Below, in pieces: positions 42,160-50,571 of a DNA stretch of 63,125 nucleotides. Numbering within the stretch: the first letter of the stretch is position 1; every line of letters starts with the position of its first letter. The notes beneath the pieces are model-generated. The model was not told where the DNA came from. It saw nothing but the letters and a program-made list of their open reading frames with translations, and did no database searches. The stretch covers positions 1-63,125 of the forward strand of contig JBNKDD010000003.1 in assembly GCA_050288085.1 (NCBI GenBank), in the 5' to 3' direction. This stretch comes from JBNKDD01 sp050288085 (GTDB lineage: Bacteria > Chloroflexota > Anaerolineae > Aggregatilineales > UBA3940). Both the position numbers and the translations under genes were made by a program.

Positions 42160-42281
42160 TATAAGATGTTTGGTAGAAAGCGGAAAGGGTTTGGTTTGTA
42201 TCTTGCCGGTTTGGGTTGGCGAATCGGGCCTGGTCGGGCTATTATGCTAGGCATGAACTTTCCAGATAACCAAGGATTATC

Positions 42282-42917
42282 ATGCTAAAATCGTTGAAAC
42301 GTGTATTATGGTTATATTTAACTGCCGGTTTAGTCCTGTTCATTGACCAGCTTGCCAAGCGGCTGGTGGTGAATTTACTTGAATTAGGCCAATCGTGGGA
42401 GCCTATCCCCCAGATCGGCGGCTTTATCCGGGTGACGCGCAGCTTTAATACCGGGGCCGCTTTTGGGATGTTTCCCTTTGCTTCCGACCTGTTCCTGATA
42501 GTGGCACTGGTCACCATTGGTATTTTCGTTTTAGTCATTTATCCACGCCTGCCCGAAGATGCCTGGCTGTCACGGATGAGTATTGGCCTGATTATCGGCG
42601 GGGCATTAAGCAATGCTCTCGACCGCCTGACCCTTGACGGGAGAGTGGTTGATTATGTGCATGTGCAGTTGACGCCGACTTTTTCCAATATTTCTAACTT
42701 CGCCGATCATGCCGTCACGGTAGGTGTTGCCATATTATTGATTGAAGCCTGGATCATGGAGCGGCGCGAACAGGCATTGCAGCTTGAGCAAGAACAAGAT
42801 CAAGAGCAGGAGCCAGAGGCCAATACGGAAGCAGATGAAGAAAAAAGGGAATCCGATCAAGGCCGGGCGTTAACGCCAATTGGCATGGAAGATTCTTCAC
42901 AAACACAATCCCCGTAA
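42282..42917 (+). CDS. lspA: Lipoprotein signal peptidase (SPase II)
   Basis: This 211-residue aspartyl protease cleaves the signal peptide of lipoproteins after diacylglycerol attachment. FIDQLAKRLVV, VTRSFNTGAAFGMF, GGALSNALDRL and FSNISNFADHAVTVG hold the conserved motifs, with the two catalytic Asp residues (ALDR and FADH). Four membrane helices span residues 8-160. The C-terminal tail from residue 160 on is unusual: EQALQLEQEQDQEQEPEANT and a strongly acidic end, about 50 residues longer than typical LspA. AAGGA precedes the ATG. The next gene is a lipoprotein, a natural substrate. Confidence 0.95.
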   Translation: MLKSLKRVLWLYLTAGLVLFIDQLAKRLVVNLLELGQSWEPIPQIGGFIRVTRSFNTGAAFGMFPFASDLFLIVALVTIGIFVLVIYPRLPEDAWLSRMSIGLIIGGALSNALDRLTLDGRVVDYVHVQLTPTFSNISNFADHAVTVGVAILLIEAWIMERREQALQLEQEQDQEQEPEANTEADEEKRESDQGRALTPIGMEDSSQTQSP

Positions 42918-43018
42918 GTGGAAATAGCCGGAGCTGTTTCCTATGCAGTTGGGCCAGACAATTTTTTCAGATGGCCCAACCTGAGAGATGGTGTCCTGAG
43001 ACTTTTGGAGATCACGAC

Positions 43019-44017
43019 ATGTTGAGCGAAAAACGAGTAAAATTAGCGCTGGTTGTGTTCATATTATCTATCCTGGCCTGTAACGCTCCGGCTAGAAATG
43101 TTGAATCACAGGGTGAGGATCCAACCTATATGGTGATTACCAACACTCCCAGCCCCACCAATACCCCCACCTTGACGCCCACCGAAACCCCGACGCTCAC
43201 AGCTACGGATGCTCCGCTGCCGACACTTGTTCCGACCAACACGCTGGCCCCGCCGCCGACATCGCCGCCGCTGCCAACTGATCCGCCCGCTACTAAGACA
43301 CCCACTCCAACCGATACCCCTTCGCCAACCCCCACACTCACGCCAACGACCGCGCAGGCACAGGCACAGTCATTGACAACGGGTAACCGCCTGAGCAATC
43401 CGGGGTTTGAAGGAGCTTTCCGGGCGGTGATCTTCGGCGAGGTGAACGTCGCGCCGGATTGGGAACCATTCTATTGTGATGAGCCTTATATGGATGCAAA
43501 ATGTCCGGCGGAGCGGATTGGAACCGGTAATCCACCGGGGTTGGTGATGGGCAGGCCGGAATACAAACCGATCGATGCAGCGGGCTATCCTAATCAAGTA
43601 CACGGTGGTGAACTGTCCCAGACCTGGTTCTGCTTCTGGCGCACCTGCCGGGCCGGTGTGTATCAGACTTTTTCTACCTCACCGGGCGAAACCTGCAAAG
43701 TTGGGGCCTGGATACGCTCGTGGAGTAACTATGACAACGACCCGGCATCTGACCTGGAAAGCCAGGACGACAAAGATAACTCACAGTGGTTCATCAAAGT
43801 CGATCCGACCGGCAGCGACCGGGCATTTAATAACAGCAATATTCAGATGACCAGTGCGTTTATGTACGACCACTACGATAAGTGGATCGAGATCTCCTAC
43901 ACCTTCACGGCAACCGGTAATAAAGCAACTGTATTCTTTGAGAATCTGCGCTTATGGCCGATTGCTAATAATGACAGCTATATCGATGATGCCTATGTAA
44001 AATGCAGCGGCGGGTAA
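43019..44017 (+). CDS. Secreted lipoprotein with Thr/Pro-rich linker and C-terminal beta domain
   Basis: This is a lipoprotein of about 332 residues. The ATG at 43019 gives MLSEKRVKLALVVFILSILAC, a signal peptide with lipobox SILAC, so it should be anchored outside. An earlier ATG at 42971 would extend this by 16 polar residues. Residues about 40-120 are a low-complexity Thr/Pro linker built of TPTPT/PTLTPTET units. The C-terminal 210 residues start NRLSNPGFEGAF and resemble a carbohydrate-binding beta-sandwich. It contains paired Cys (about YCDEPYMDAKC and CFWRTCRAG) that could form disulfides. The binding target is unknown. It lies 102 bases after lspA. Confidence 0.75.
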   Translation: MLSEKRVKLALVVFILSILACNAPARNVESQGEDPTYMVITNTPSPTNTPTLTPTETPTLTATDAPLPTLVPTNTLAPPPTSPPLPTDPPATKTPTPTDTPSPTPTLTPTTAQAQAQSLTTGNRLSNPGFEGAFRAVIFGEVNVAPDWEPFYCDEPYMDAKCPAERIGTGNPPGLVMGRPEYKPIDAAGYPNQVHGGELSQTWFCFWRTCRAGVYQTFSTSPGETCKVGAWIRSWSNYDNDPASDLESQDDKDNSQWFIKVDPTGSDRAFNNSNIQMTSAFMYDHYDKWIEISYTFTATGNKATVFFENLRLWPIANNDSYIDDAYVKCSGG

Positions 44018-44020
44018 TCA

Positions 44021-44317
44021 TCAGCCAGCCGCCGCACAAGGGTTGGTGACGGTGCGGGCTGCCATCTTTGAGGCCCAGGTCAAAAACCGGCTTTTGCCTT
44101 GATAAGTGTGCAGATTGGTTTTGATCTGTGCCAGGGCATCTTGAGTGGTTTGGCTGGCAAGATTTCGGAGTTCATCTTCCGAGAGGTCGTCCCGCCGCTG
44201 GTGAAAATAAGCGAATAATCCCCGTTCGAGATACAACCGCAGGCTGTGTATTGCCTCGGCCTGCCGGTTGTCCTCTGCCTGTAAGTCTGAAACCCACTGC
44301 TCGTTTGTCCGGTTCAT
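44021..44317 (-). CDS. Truncated sigma-70-like region 2 protein
   Basis: This 98-residue ORF resembles the N-terminal region 2 of an ECF sigma factor: LYLERGLFAYFHQRRDD, then ASQTTQDALAQIKTNLHTYQG, then SRFLTWASKMAARTV, as in the DLVQETFLR...FRTWLYRIA pattern. The frame then ends PCAAAG where region 4 should start, only 4 bases from the stop of the convergent lipoprotein gene. Region 4, which binds the -35 box, is missing. It is either a broken sigma gene or a small protein derived from one. A GGAGGTGGT ribosome-binding site upstream of the ATG suggests it was once well expressed. Confidence 0.5.
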   Translation of the reverse strand: MNRTNEQWVSDLQAEDNRQAEAIHSLRLYLERGLFAYFHQRRDDLSEDELRNLASQTTQDALAQIKTNLHTYQGKSRFLTWASKMAARTVTNPCAAAG

Positions 44318-44463
44318 TTACCACCACCTCCTGCTGTCATTCTACGCGATGTCTTTTCGGTACAAAGGCGCAAAATGGCGGGGTGCTGATCCGGAAATCG
44401 GCGTATTGGGAACCTGTCAGACTCGCTGTGTATGTGTTATTTTTTGAAACGTCTTCCTCCTTA

Positions 44464-44493
44464 TTGTTTCTCGTTGGCTGACCGGGGTATTAT
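44464..44493 (+). promoter_or_regulatory. Candidate promoter of the GH116 gene
   Basis: TTGTTT at 44464-44469 and TATTAT at 44488-44493 are separated by 18 bases and lie 41 bases ahead of the GH116 start. Both boxes match the sigma70 consensus at most positions. Confidence 0.45.
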
Positions 44494-44534
44494 AGGGAGA
44501 GGACTGCAATTCCAAAACGAGGAGCGATAACCCT

Positions 44535-46985
44535 ATGACTACAGATGTTCCCGGTGCCGTCTGGAAACGGCGGCTCGATCAACAACTTGAAACGCCAGGA
44601 CTTCCCCGCCAGTATACGCTTGTAAATGCTCTCTCCCAGTTGGGCGTGGCTCGGAGGGAAAAGCAGTGGGTCAAACAGACCCGCAAAGCTGGCCGCGAAC
44701 CTTATATGGACCCCTTCAATCCTCCTGAACTTGGCCCGGTGCAGGGCGTGCCGCTTGGCGGTTTAGGCGGTGGGACGATCACACGCGGTTGGCAGGGAGG
44801 GTTTACCCGGTGGCAGATGCAGGCCGGGATGCATGAATACCGCGTTGTGCCGGTCGATCAGTTCTCGGTGTTTATCCGGCGGGTTGGGCGGAACCCTCAA
44901 ACGTCGGTGCTCTATCCGGGCGAGTTGGAAAGCGGCCCGGCGGGTTGGGGGTGGAATCTGAGCGGGAGTCGCTCGACCTATCATGCCCTGTTCCCGCGGG
45001 CGTGGACGGTCTACGAGGAACCTGATCCCAATCTCAAACTGACCTGCCGCCAGATTTCCCCGGTGATCCCCCATAACTATGAAGAGAGCAGCACCCCGGC
45101 GGGCGTGTTCGCCTGGACGATTGAGAATACCGGTGAGGAGAGTGCAACGGTCGGGTTGATGTTCACCTTCCAGAATGGTACCGGCGGCGAAAACGACCGT
45201 AAAGGCGGACATCACAACCAGCCGTTTCGGGTCGAAGCGGACGGCGGTGAGGTAGTCGGCGTGGCGCTGAATCATATTCACCGGATGGGCAAGCCGCTTG
45301 AGGAAGGTCAGAAACTGGAAGACCAGGAATTCTGGGAAGATCCGCTGACCTTCGCTATCGCTGCTCAGGAAGCCGATGGTGTCGAAGTGACCTACCGGTC
45401 GCGGTTCGTTACGACCAGCAGTTGTATGGATATCTGGACGGATTTCCGGGACGATGGCAAGCTGCAAAACCTGGAAGATGACCGGCCTTCCGGTAAAGGG
45501 ACGGCCATCGGTGCGGCGGTCGCGGCAACGGTCGAAGTTCCGGCGGACGAGACGCGAGAGGTTGTCTTTTCGTTGGCCTGGGATATGCCACAGGCCCGGT
45601 TTGGGGACGGCACAGTCTGGAACCGGCGCTATACCCGTACCTATGGCACGGCTGGCGATGCGGCTCCGACTATCGCCCGTGATGCACTGGTCAATTACCC
45701 TGAATGGGAAAAACTAATCAATGCCTGGCAGAAGCCAGTCCTGGATGACGAGACCCTGCCTGACTGGTACCGGGCAGCGCTGTTTAACGAATTGTACTTC
45801 CTGACTGCCGGTGGAACGGTCTGGGTTGATCCGGTTTCCGGCGCGGAAATGCCCCTGGCAAAAGACGATCAGATCGGCAAGTTTGCCTATCTCGAAGGGC
45901 ACGAGTACCGGATGTACAACACCTACGATGTGCATTTCTATGCCTCGTTTGCATTGGCGATGCTCTGGCCGGAAATTGAATTGAGCATCCAGCGGGATTT
46001 TGCGGCGGCGGTTGCGCTTGAAGACCTCGAAGAACGCAGGATGAACGGCACGGGCAAACCGGCCTATCGCAAGACTCGCGGGATGGTTCCGCATGATATC
46101 GGCGGCCCGACCGAAGACCCCTGGCATAAACTCAATATTTACAACTTCCAGGATAGCAACCGGTGGAAAGATCTCAATCCGAAGTTTGTGCTGCAAGTCT
46201 ACCGGGATTACGTCGCGACGGGGAATAAGGATTTTCTGGCCGAGGTATGGGACGCGGTCAAGCTGTCGATTGAGGCGATGGAGGAATTCGATCTCGATGG
46301 CGACGGCATGATCGAAAATGAGGGCTTCCCCGATCAGACTTACGATACCTGGACGGCAGAAGGTCCAAGTGCTTACTGCGGCGGGTTGTGGATTGCCTGC
46401 TTGAGTGCAGCGGCAGCGATGGCCGATGAACTGGGCGAAAAAGATCGGGCCGAGGATTATCGTGCCCGTTCAGAGAAAGCTGCCCAGGTTTATGAGGAAC
46501 TGCTGTGGAACGGCGACTACTACGATTACGATACCGGGCGCAGCGCCCACAGCGCCAGCGTCATGGCGGATCAACTGGCTGGTCAGTGGTATGTGCGGGC
46601 TTGCGGCCTGCCGAACATTGCGCCAGAGGATAACATCAAGAAGGCGTTCGACTTCATCCAGGAATACAACATCAAGTTGTTCCAGGGCGGTGAGATGGGC
46701 GCGATCAACGGGATGCGTGCCGATGGTCGGCTTGATACCTCCAGCGATCAGGCCCAGGAAGTATGGGTTGGAACGAACTATGCGCTGGCCGCTGCCATGA
46801 TCCAGGAAGGGCTGGGTGAGAGAGGCTTCGAACTGGCAAAGGGTGTGGTCAATATGACCTATAAAGACCTCGGCTATTGGTTCCAGACGCCAGAATCCTG
46901 GGACTACCAGGGGAACTTCCGCTCACTGGCTTATATGCGTCCACTGGCGATCTGGGCGATGCAGTGGGCATTGCAGAATAAGTAG
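44535..46985 (+). CDS. Beta-glucosidase/glucosylceramidase-type glycoside hydrolase, family GH116
   Basis: This 816-residue retaining glycosidase resembles GBA2 and bacterial GH116 enzymes. VQGVPLGGLGGGTITRG at about residues 72-88 starts the N-terminal beta-sandwich. The (alpha/alpha)6 barrel contains GKFAYLEGHEYRMYNTYDVHFYAS, where E454 fits the nucleophile, and NEGFPDQTYDTWTAEGPSAYCGGLW, where D604 fits the acid/base. No signal peptide is present, so it is cytoplasmic. It may cleave beta-glucosides or glucosyl lipids. CGAGGAGCGATAACC provides a ribosome-binding site before the ATG. No sugar transporter flanks it. Confidence 0.92.
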   Translation: MTTDVPGAVWKRRLDQQLETPGLPRQYTLVNALSQLGVARREKQWVKQTRKAGREPYMDPFNPPELGPVQGVPLGGLGGGTITRGWQGGFTRWQMQAGMHEYRVVPVDQFSVFIRRVGRNPQTSVLYPGELESGPAGWGWNLSGSRSTYHALFPRAWTVYEEPDPNLKLTCRQISPVIPHNYEESSTPAGVFAWTIENTGEESATVGLMFTFQNGTGGENDRKGGHHNQPFRVEADGGEVVGVALNHIHRMGKPLEEGQKLEDQEFWEDPLTFAIAAQEADGVEVTYRSRFVTTSSCMDIWTDFRDDGKLQNLEDDRPSGKGTAIGAAVAATVEVPADETREVVFSLAWDMPQARFGDGTVWNRRYTRTYGTAGDAAPTIARDALVNYPEWEKLINAWQKPVLDDETLPDWYRAALFNELYFLTAGGTVWVDPVSGAEMPLAKDDQIGKFAYLEGHEYRMYNTYDVHFYASFALAMLWPEIELSIQRDFAAAVALEDLEERRMNGTGKPAYRKTRGMVPHDIGGPTEDPWHKLNIYNFQDSNRWKDLNPKFVLQVYRDYVATGNKDFLAEVWDAVKLSIEAMEEFDLDGDGMIENEGFPDQTYDTWTAEGPSAYCGGLWIACLSAAAAMADELGEKDRAEDYRARSEKAAQVYEELLWNGDYYDYDTGRSAHSASVMADQLAGQWYVRACGLPNIAPEDNIKKAFDFIQEYNIKLFQGGEMGAINGMRADGRLDTSSDQAQEVWVGTNYALAAAMIQEGLGERGFELAKGVVNMTYKDLGYWFQTPESWDYQGNFRSLAYMRPLAIWAMQWALQNK

Positions 46986-46993
46986 CCTCGACA

Positions 46994-47240
46994 ATGGGCG
47001 ATATCACAATCATCAGGCTTGATTCTGCAAGGTGGCGGGCGTTAGTTGATGCAAGCCTTGATTGAGGGACTTAGCCGCATTCCCCAGATCGTGAAGCTCC
47101 GGTCAGGTGTGAACACGGAGCAAGATGCGGCAGTTGGCCTCTACGAAAAGTTTGGATTTGAGATGATCGGCACTGTCAAAAAAGAATTGAAGATCGGCGA
47201 TCAATACTATGACGAGTACCTGATGGAGAAATTCTTATAA
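46994..47240 (+). pseudogene. Remnant of a GNAT acetyltransferase gene
   Basis: An ATG at 46994 opens MGDITIIRLDSARWRAL, the usual first strand and helix of a GNAT enzyme, but hits a stop after 23 codons. A second frame from about 47046 continues IEGLSRIPQIVKLRSGVNTEQD, then AAVGLYEKFGFEMIGTVKKELK and YYDEYLMEKFL, the C-terminal acetyl-CoA-binding and last strands. The central part, including motif A (RxxGxG), is gone and the two pieces are in different frames. The gene is inactive. It lies 9 bases after the GH116 stop. Confidence 0.7.
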
Positions 47241-47379
47241 ATAGTGCCCACAGGGTGTTGGTAGATTACCTGATCAATTAAGATATAATTGGGCGAAAGG
47301 GATGAAACGATTTCTTCCCGATCTTCGTAGAAAACAATGTATGTAGCTGTTGAATTGGTTAGAGAAACGGAGTTATAAA

Positions 47380-47913
47380 ATGCGGCGACGGATCATCGCT
47401 TTATTGTTCATTATAGGAATCGTGGCCGGGGCAGCCATGCTTTTACCGCTCCCTGCCCAGGCGGAACATAATATCCCGGCTGTGGAATGCCCCCTCCGTG
47501 ATTGGGAGGGCCAGCTTACCATCTTGGAACCTGCCGCTGGTGTGCCGGTTGCTTCTGGGATAGAGTTCCGTCTGATGTGGACGCGCTATCCTGATCCCGA
47601 TAATGAGTTTCTGTTTTACTATGTAGAGGTCTTTGCCACTGATCCAGAAGCGGCTGATTCGAAGGTGCTGTATCAGGACTTCCGCTATGTCCCGGAGCGC
47701 GACCGTGATTCCTTGCGGTGTAACCCGGTCATGAAGGCTAATTCGCCTCCAGGGGGACAGCCCTTTACCGTCATCATCACGCCGATGGGGGTGACTGACG
47801 AGCTTAAGGCCGAGTTCCCTGATAAAGACGCGGATATTCCCTTAGACCGGCCCATGGACCAATATAAAGTATTGGCGGAATCGAACGAACCGTACACTAT
47901 CCCGGTTGAGTAA
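47380..47913 (+). CDS. Secreted protein of unknown function
   Basis: This protein has 177 residues from the ATG at 47380. The first 25 residues (MRRRIIALLFIIGIVAGAAMLL, then PLPAQA before E) are a Sec signal peptide with an A-x-A cleavage site, so it is exported. The mature part is polar with one Cys pair (CPLRDWEG and RCNPVMK) that could form a disulfide, and repeats of Asp/Pro-rich loops. No known domain was recognised. A TTG ten codons upstream is also possible but would lengthen the signal. ACGGAG serves as a weak ribosome-binding site. A TATAAT at about 47286-47291 may be its -10 box. Confidence 0.6.
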   Translation: MRRRIIALLFIIGIVAGAAMLLPLPAQAEHNIPAVECPLRDWEGQLTILEPAAGVPVASGIEFRLMWTRYPDPDNEFLFYYVEVFATDPEAADSKVLYQDFRYVPERDRDSLRCNPVMKANSPPGGQPFTVIITPMGVTDELKAEFPDKDADIPLDRPMDQYKVLAESNEPYTIPVE

Positions 47914-48002
47914 CGCATCATCCTTTAATAGCAGTTTATAGCCATTAAGCGAGCCACCCGAAAATGTTGGCTCGCTCTCTTTTTTCTGCGAGGTATTGGT
48001 CC

Positions 48003-49073
48003 ATGGCAAGATTACTCAAACAAAGAGCTGAGTCGGTCGGTTTACCCCCTGGAGCGTTGATCCACATTGGGGAGTATGTGCGTGAGCAAACCCGGATCAC
48101 GCTCTATAACTACAACCGTGATCATCTTGATGAACAGGAACTCAATGCGGTTGAAGACTGTGTTCCTTATAAAGACCGGCAGGGAACTATCACCTGGATT
48201 TCGGTTGAAGGGATGCATGATGTTGATGTCTTAGCCGACCTGGGACGCTGTTTCGATCTACACCCCCTTATCATGGAACATATCCTCAGCACCGATCAAC
48301 GCCCTAAGCTGGAGGTTTTCGATAACATTGTCAGCACGACGTTAAAAATGATCCGCTATGATGAAAACCTGGGCGAGATCGATGTTGAGCATGTCTGCCT
48401 GATCCTGGGGGGAAACTATGTTCTCTCTATCCAGGAGGGGAAACCCGATGACGTGTTCGATCCCGTCCGGCAGCGTTTGCAGGCCGAGATCGGGAATATC
48501 CGCGAACTGGGGCCGGACTACCTGCTGTATGCATTGATTGACGTGATCGTCGATCATTACTTCTTAAGCCTGGAGAGTCTGGGAGAAAGGATCGAATCTC
48601 TCGACGAGCAGGCCGCCAACGATCCTACCCCTGCCGTACTGGCCGAGATCCGGGCCTTGAAACGGGAAATGATCGTGCTGCGCCGCTCGGTGTGGCCGCT
48701 CCGGGAGGTAGTTGATCAATTAGAACGGGGCGATCTGCGCCTGGTGAAGAAGTCCACACGCCTGTATTTTCGCAGCGTGTATAACCACGTGATCCAGGTG
48801 ATGGATGCTGTTGATGCTTACCGCGAGATACTGGCGGTTATGATCGATATTTACCTGTCGGGGGTCAACAATCGGATGACCGCCGTCATGAATACGCTGA
48901 CGATCATCTCAACGATTTTCCTGCCGCTGACCTTTATTGCCGGTGTCTACGGGATGAACTTCCACTATATGCCGGAACTAACCTGGCGTTGGGGGTATCC
49001 TGCCATCTGGGGCGTGATGATCCTGCTTAGCATAGCCATGTTGATCTATTTTCGCCGCCGCCGTTGGTTGTAG
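48003..49073 (+). CDS. corA: CorA-type magnesium/cobalt transporter
   Basis: This 356-residue CorA-family channel has a cytoplasmic N-terminal alpha/beta domain (residues 40-240, with VEHVCLILGGNYVLSIQE). A long coiled helix follows (SLESLGERIESLDEQAANDPTPAVLAEIRALKREMIVLRRSVWPLREVV). Two C-terminal membrane helices carry the hallmark YGMNFHYMPEL loop that selects magnesium. It forms a pentamer in the cytoplasmic membrane. The ATG at 48003 with GCGAGGT ahead is chosen; one at 47964 would add 13 residues. It is flanked by unrelated genes. Confidence 0.95.
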   Translation: MARLLKQRAESVGLPPGALIHIGEYVREQTRITLYNYNRDHLDEQELNAVEDCVPYKDRQGTITWISVEGMHDVDVLADLGRCFDLHPLIMEHILSTDQRPKLEVFDNIVSTTLKMIRYDENLGEIDVEHVCLILGGNYVLSIQEGKPDDVFDPVRQRLQAEIGNIRELGPDYLLYALIDVIVDHYFLSLESLGERIESLDEQAANDPTPAVLAEIRALKREMIVLRRSVWPLREVVDQLERGDLRLVKKSTRLYFRSVYNHVIQVMDAVDAYREILAVMIDIYLSGVNNRMTAVMNTLTIISTIFLPLTFIAGVYGMNFHYMPELTWRWGYPAIWGVMILLSIAMLIYFRRRRWL

Positions 49074-49102
49074 TCTGACCAACCTGTAGAGAACCTGGAC
49101 AG

Positions 49103-49121
49103 TTTCTCCATATTTTCTCCA
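49103..49121. promoter_or_regulatory. Direct repeat, candidate OmpR-type regulator site
   Basis: TTTCTCCA occurs at 49103-49110 and again at 49114-49121, a period of 11 bases (one helical turn), as for OmpR-family regulators. It lies about 50-70 bases upstream of the ferric-reductase-like gene, whose neighbour is an OmpR-type two-component system. Confidence 0.5.
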
Positions 49122-49154
49122 GATTCATCTGCCATCATAAGAACAGATGAATTG
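49122..49154. repeat. Hairpin upstream of ferric-reductase-like gene
   Basis: ATTCATCTG (about 49123-49131) and CAGATGAAT (about 49144-49152) form a perfect 9-bp stem with a 12-base loop, directly after the TTTCTCCA repeats and just before the ribosome-binding site of the next gene. It could be an operator half-site pair or an mRNA structure. Confidence 0.4.
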
Positions 49155-49172
49155 TTGGTAAGGAGAAACAAA

Positions 49173-49751
49173 GTGAAGAAACTGGAAACGGTAAAAACAA
49201 TTGCTCAACTAAGCGGCGTGGTGCTGCTTATTCTCGCTATTTTGGTGGTTGTCCTTAGAGGCGGTGAGCGGGCTGTCGCCTTCACCGGAGTACTTACCGG
49301 GCTTTACCTGGCGCTGTGTCTGGCAATGACACCGTTAAACATTATCTGGGGAGTTCGAGGTGGGCTGGCCTGTAAAAAGCCTTTTGGTCTGCATGCCTTC
49401 GTATTCTCAGTAGTGCATGGCATTGCTCACCTGAAAGCAAATGGCTATGCACTGTCGGCGCTCACGGCGGAAACCGGCGTGCTGGTGGGAGTGATCGCCG
49501 CCCTGATTATGCTTCCGTTGGCGCTCACCTCCAATAAGTGGGCAATGCGCAAGCTCGGTAAAAACTGGAAACGCCTCCAAAATATGTCTTATCTGGTCGG
49601 ATTGTTGGCTGCTGTACATATTCTCATGGTAGGTGGCCCGTTTGCCATCCTTCTTATCCTGCTGCTGGTCATCCGGCTGCCACCGATCCGTAAATACTTC
49701 TTGAAGCGGCGTGACCGCCGCCGGGCATCGGAACCTCAACCCGCGGCATAA
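49173..49751 (+). CDS. Ferric-reductase-like heme membrane protein (MsrQ/YedZ-like)
   Basis: This 192-residue protein has about six membrane helices. PFGLHAFVFSVVHGIAHLKANGY holds two His pairs across a helix, and WKRLQNMSYLVGLLAAVHILMVG the others, the spacing seen in ferric reductase-like heme-b domains (PF01794). It could pass electrons across the membrane, as MsrQ does to a periplasmic methionine sulfoxide reductase, but no partner msrP is adjacent. The C-terminus is basic (KYFLKRRDRRRA). GTG at 49173 with AAGGAG seven bases upstream is the best start. A strong terminator follows the stop. Confidence 0.72.
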   Translation: MKKLETVKTIAQLSGVVLLILAILVVVLRGGERAVAFTGVLTGLYLALCLAMTPLNIIWGVRGGLACKKPFGLHAFVFSVVHGIAHLKANGYALSALTAETGVLVGVIAALIMLPLALTSNKWAMRKLGKNWKRLQNMSYLVGLLAAVHILMVGGPFAILLILLLVIRLPPIRKYFLKRRDRRRASEPQPAA

Positions 49752-49770
49752 CGACCTCCTGTATCCAGGT

Positions 49771-49803
49771 GCAGCCTGATCAATGATCAGGCTGCCCGTT
49801 TTT
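49771..49803 (+). terminator. Intrinsic terminator after ferric-reductase-like gene
   Basis: GCAGCCTGATCA (49771-49782) pairs with TGATCAGGCTGC (49784-49795) with a one-base nominal loop, followed by CCGTTTTT. In practice the innermost pairs open. It separates the membrane gene from the regulator gene. Confidence 0.85.
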
Positions 49804-49845
49804 CTGGTACAGTATGTGTATATTGCCCCAATGAGGAATAACTCG

Positions 49846-50571
49846 ATGTCTGAGCTTAACATCAATATTGAACAGCCTATACTGGTCGTAGATGATGATC
49901 ATGAGATCGCCGGGGTGGTGCGCGATTACCTGGAACAGGCCGGTTTTCGCGTGTTGTGCGCTTACGATGGCGGAACTGCCCTCCACATGATCCGGAATGA
50001 GCGCCCGGCCCTGATTGTGCTAGACCTGATGCTGCCCGATTACGACGGTTGGGATATCACCCGGATGGTGCGCGGGGATCACCACCTGAAGCGAACACCG
50101 ATCATTATGCTAACCGCACGGGTCGATGATACCGATAAGATTGTGGGATTGGAGCTTGGTGCGGATGATTATGTAACCAAACCCTTCAACCCGCGTGAGG
50201 TGCTGGCGCGGGTGCGGTCGGTGCTGCGGCGCAGCTATCAGGAAGACGACAGCTTGCAGGTAGCACGGGTGCTGGAATGTGGCGATCTCCGGCTGAACTT
50301 AGCATCTCGCGAAGCCGAGACCTGTCAGGGTATCGTATCGCTGACGCCAACCGAATTTAAATTGCTGCATGCGTTGATGTCCCATCCCTCGTTTGTGATG
50401 ACCCGCGCCGACCTGATCGAGAAAGCATTTGGTTATACCTACGATATCACCGACCGGACGTTGGATAATCACATCCGCAATTTGCGAAAAAAGATCGAAC
50501 CCGATCCCAACCAGCCGACACTTATCCAGACGGTTTACGGGATCGGCTATCGATTGGTGGAGCCGGAATAA
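49846..50571 (+). CDS. OmpR/PhoB-type response regulator
   Basis: This 241-residue regulator has a receiver domain with VVDDDHE, phosphoacceptor D60 in LIVLDLMLPDYDG, and K in YVTKPFNPREV. The C-terminal winged helix (residues about 145-240) contains SLTPTEFKLLHALMSHP and the DNA-recognition helix TLDNHIRNLRKKIEPDP. The ATG at 49846 is chosen because GAGGA lies eight bases upstream and earlier in-frame starts overlap the terminator. Its stop overlaps the kinase start (TAATGA). Upstream direct repeats TTTCTCCA near 49103 may be its target. Confidence 0.93.
   Translation: MSELNINIEQPILVVDDDHEIAGVVRDYLEQAGFRVLCAYDGGTALHMIRNERPALIVLDLMLPDYDGWDITRMVRGDHHLKRTPIIMLTARVDDTDKIVGLELGADDYVTKPFNPREVLARVRSVLRRSYQEDDSLQVARVLECGDLRLNLASREAETCQGIVSLTPTEFKLLHALMSHPSFVMTRADLIEKAFGYTYDITDRTLDNHIRNLRKKIEPDPNQPTLIQTVYGIGYRLVEPE

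Noticed and set aside
43126..43398. Gly/Val-rich minus-strand ORF
   Set aside because: It is the antisense reading of the Thr/Pro linker of the lipoprotein; composition explains it.
44763..45467. 234-residue minus-strand ORF inside GH116
   Set aside because: It is antisense to a well-conserved glycosidase domain, with Arg/Pro-rich low-complexity translation.
48003..49073. Reading the long coiled helix of CorA as a separate coiled-coil protein
   Set aside because: GMN motif and two membrane helices follow in the same frame, so it is part of CorA.
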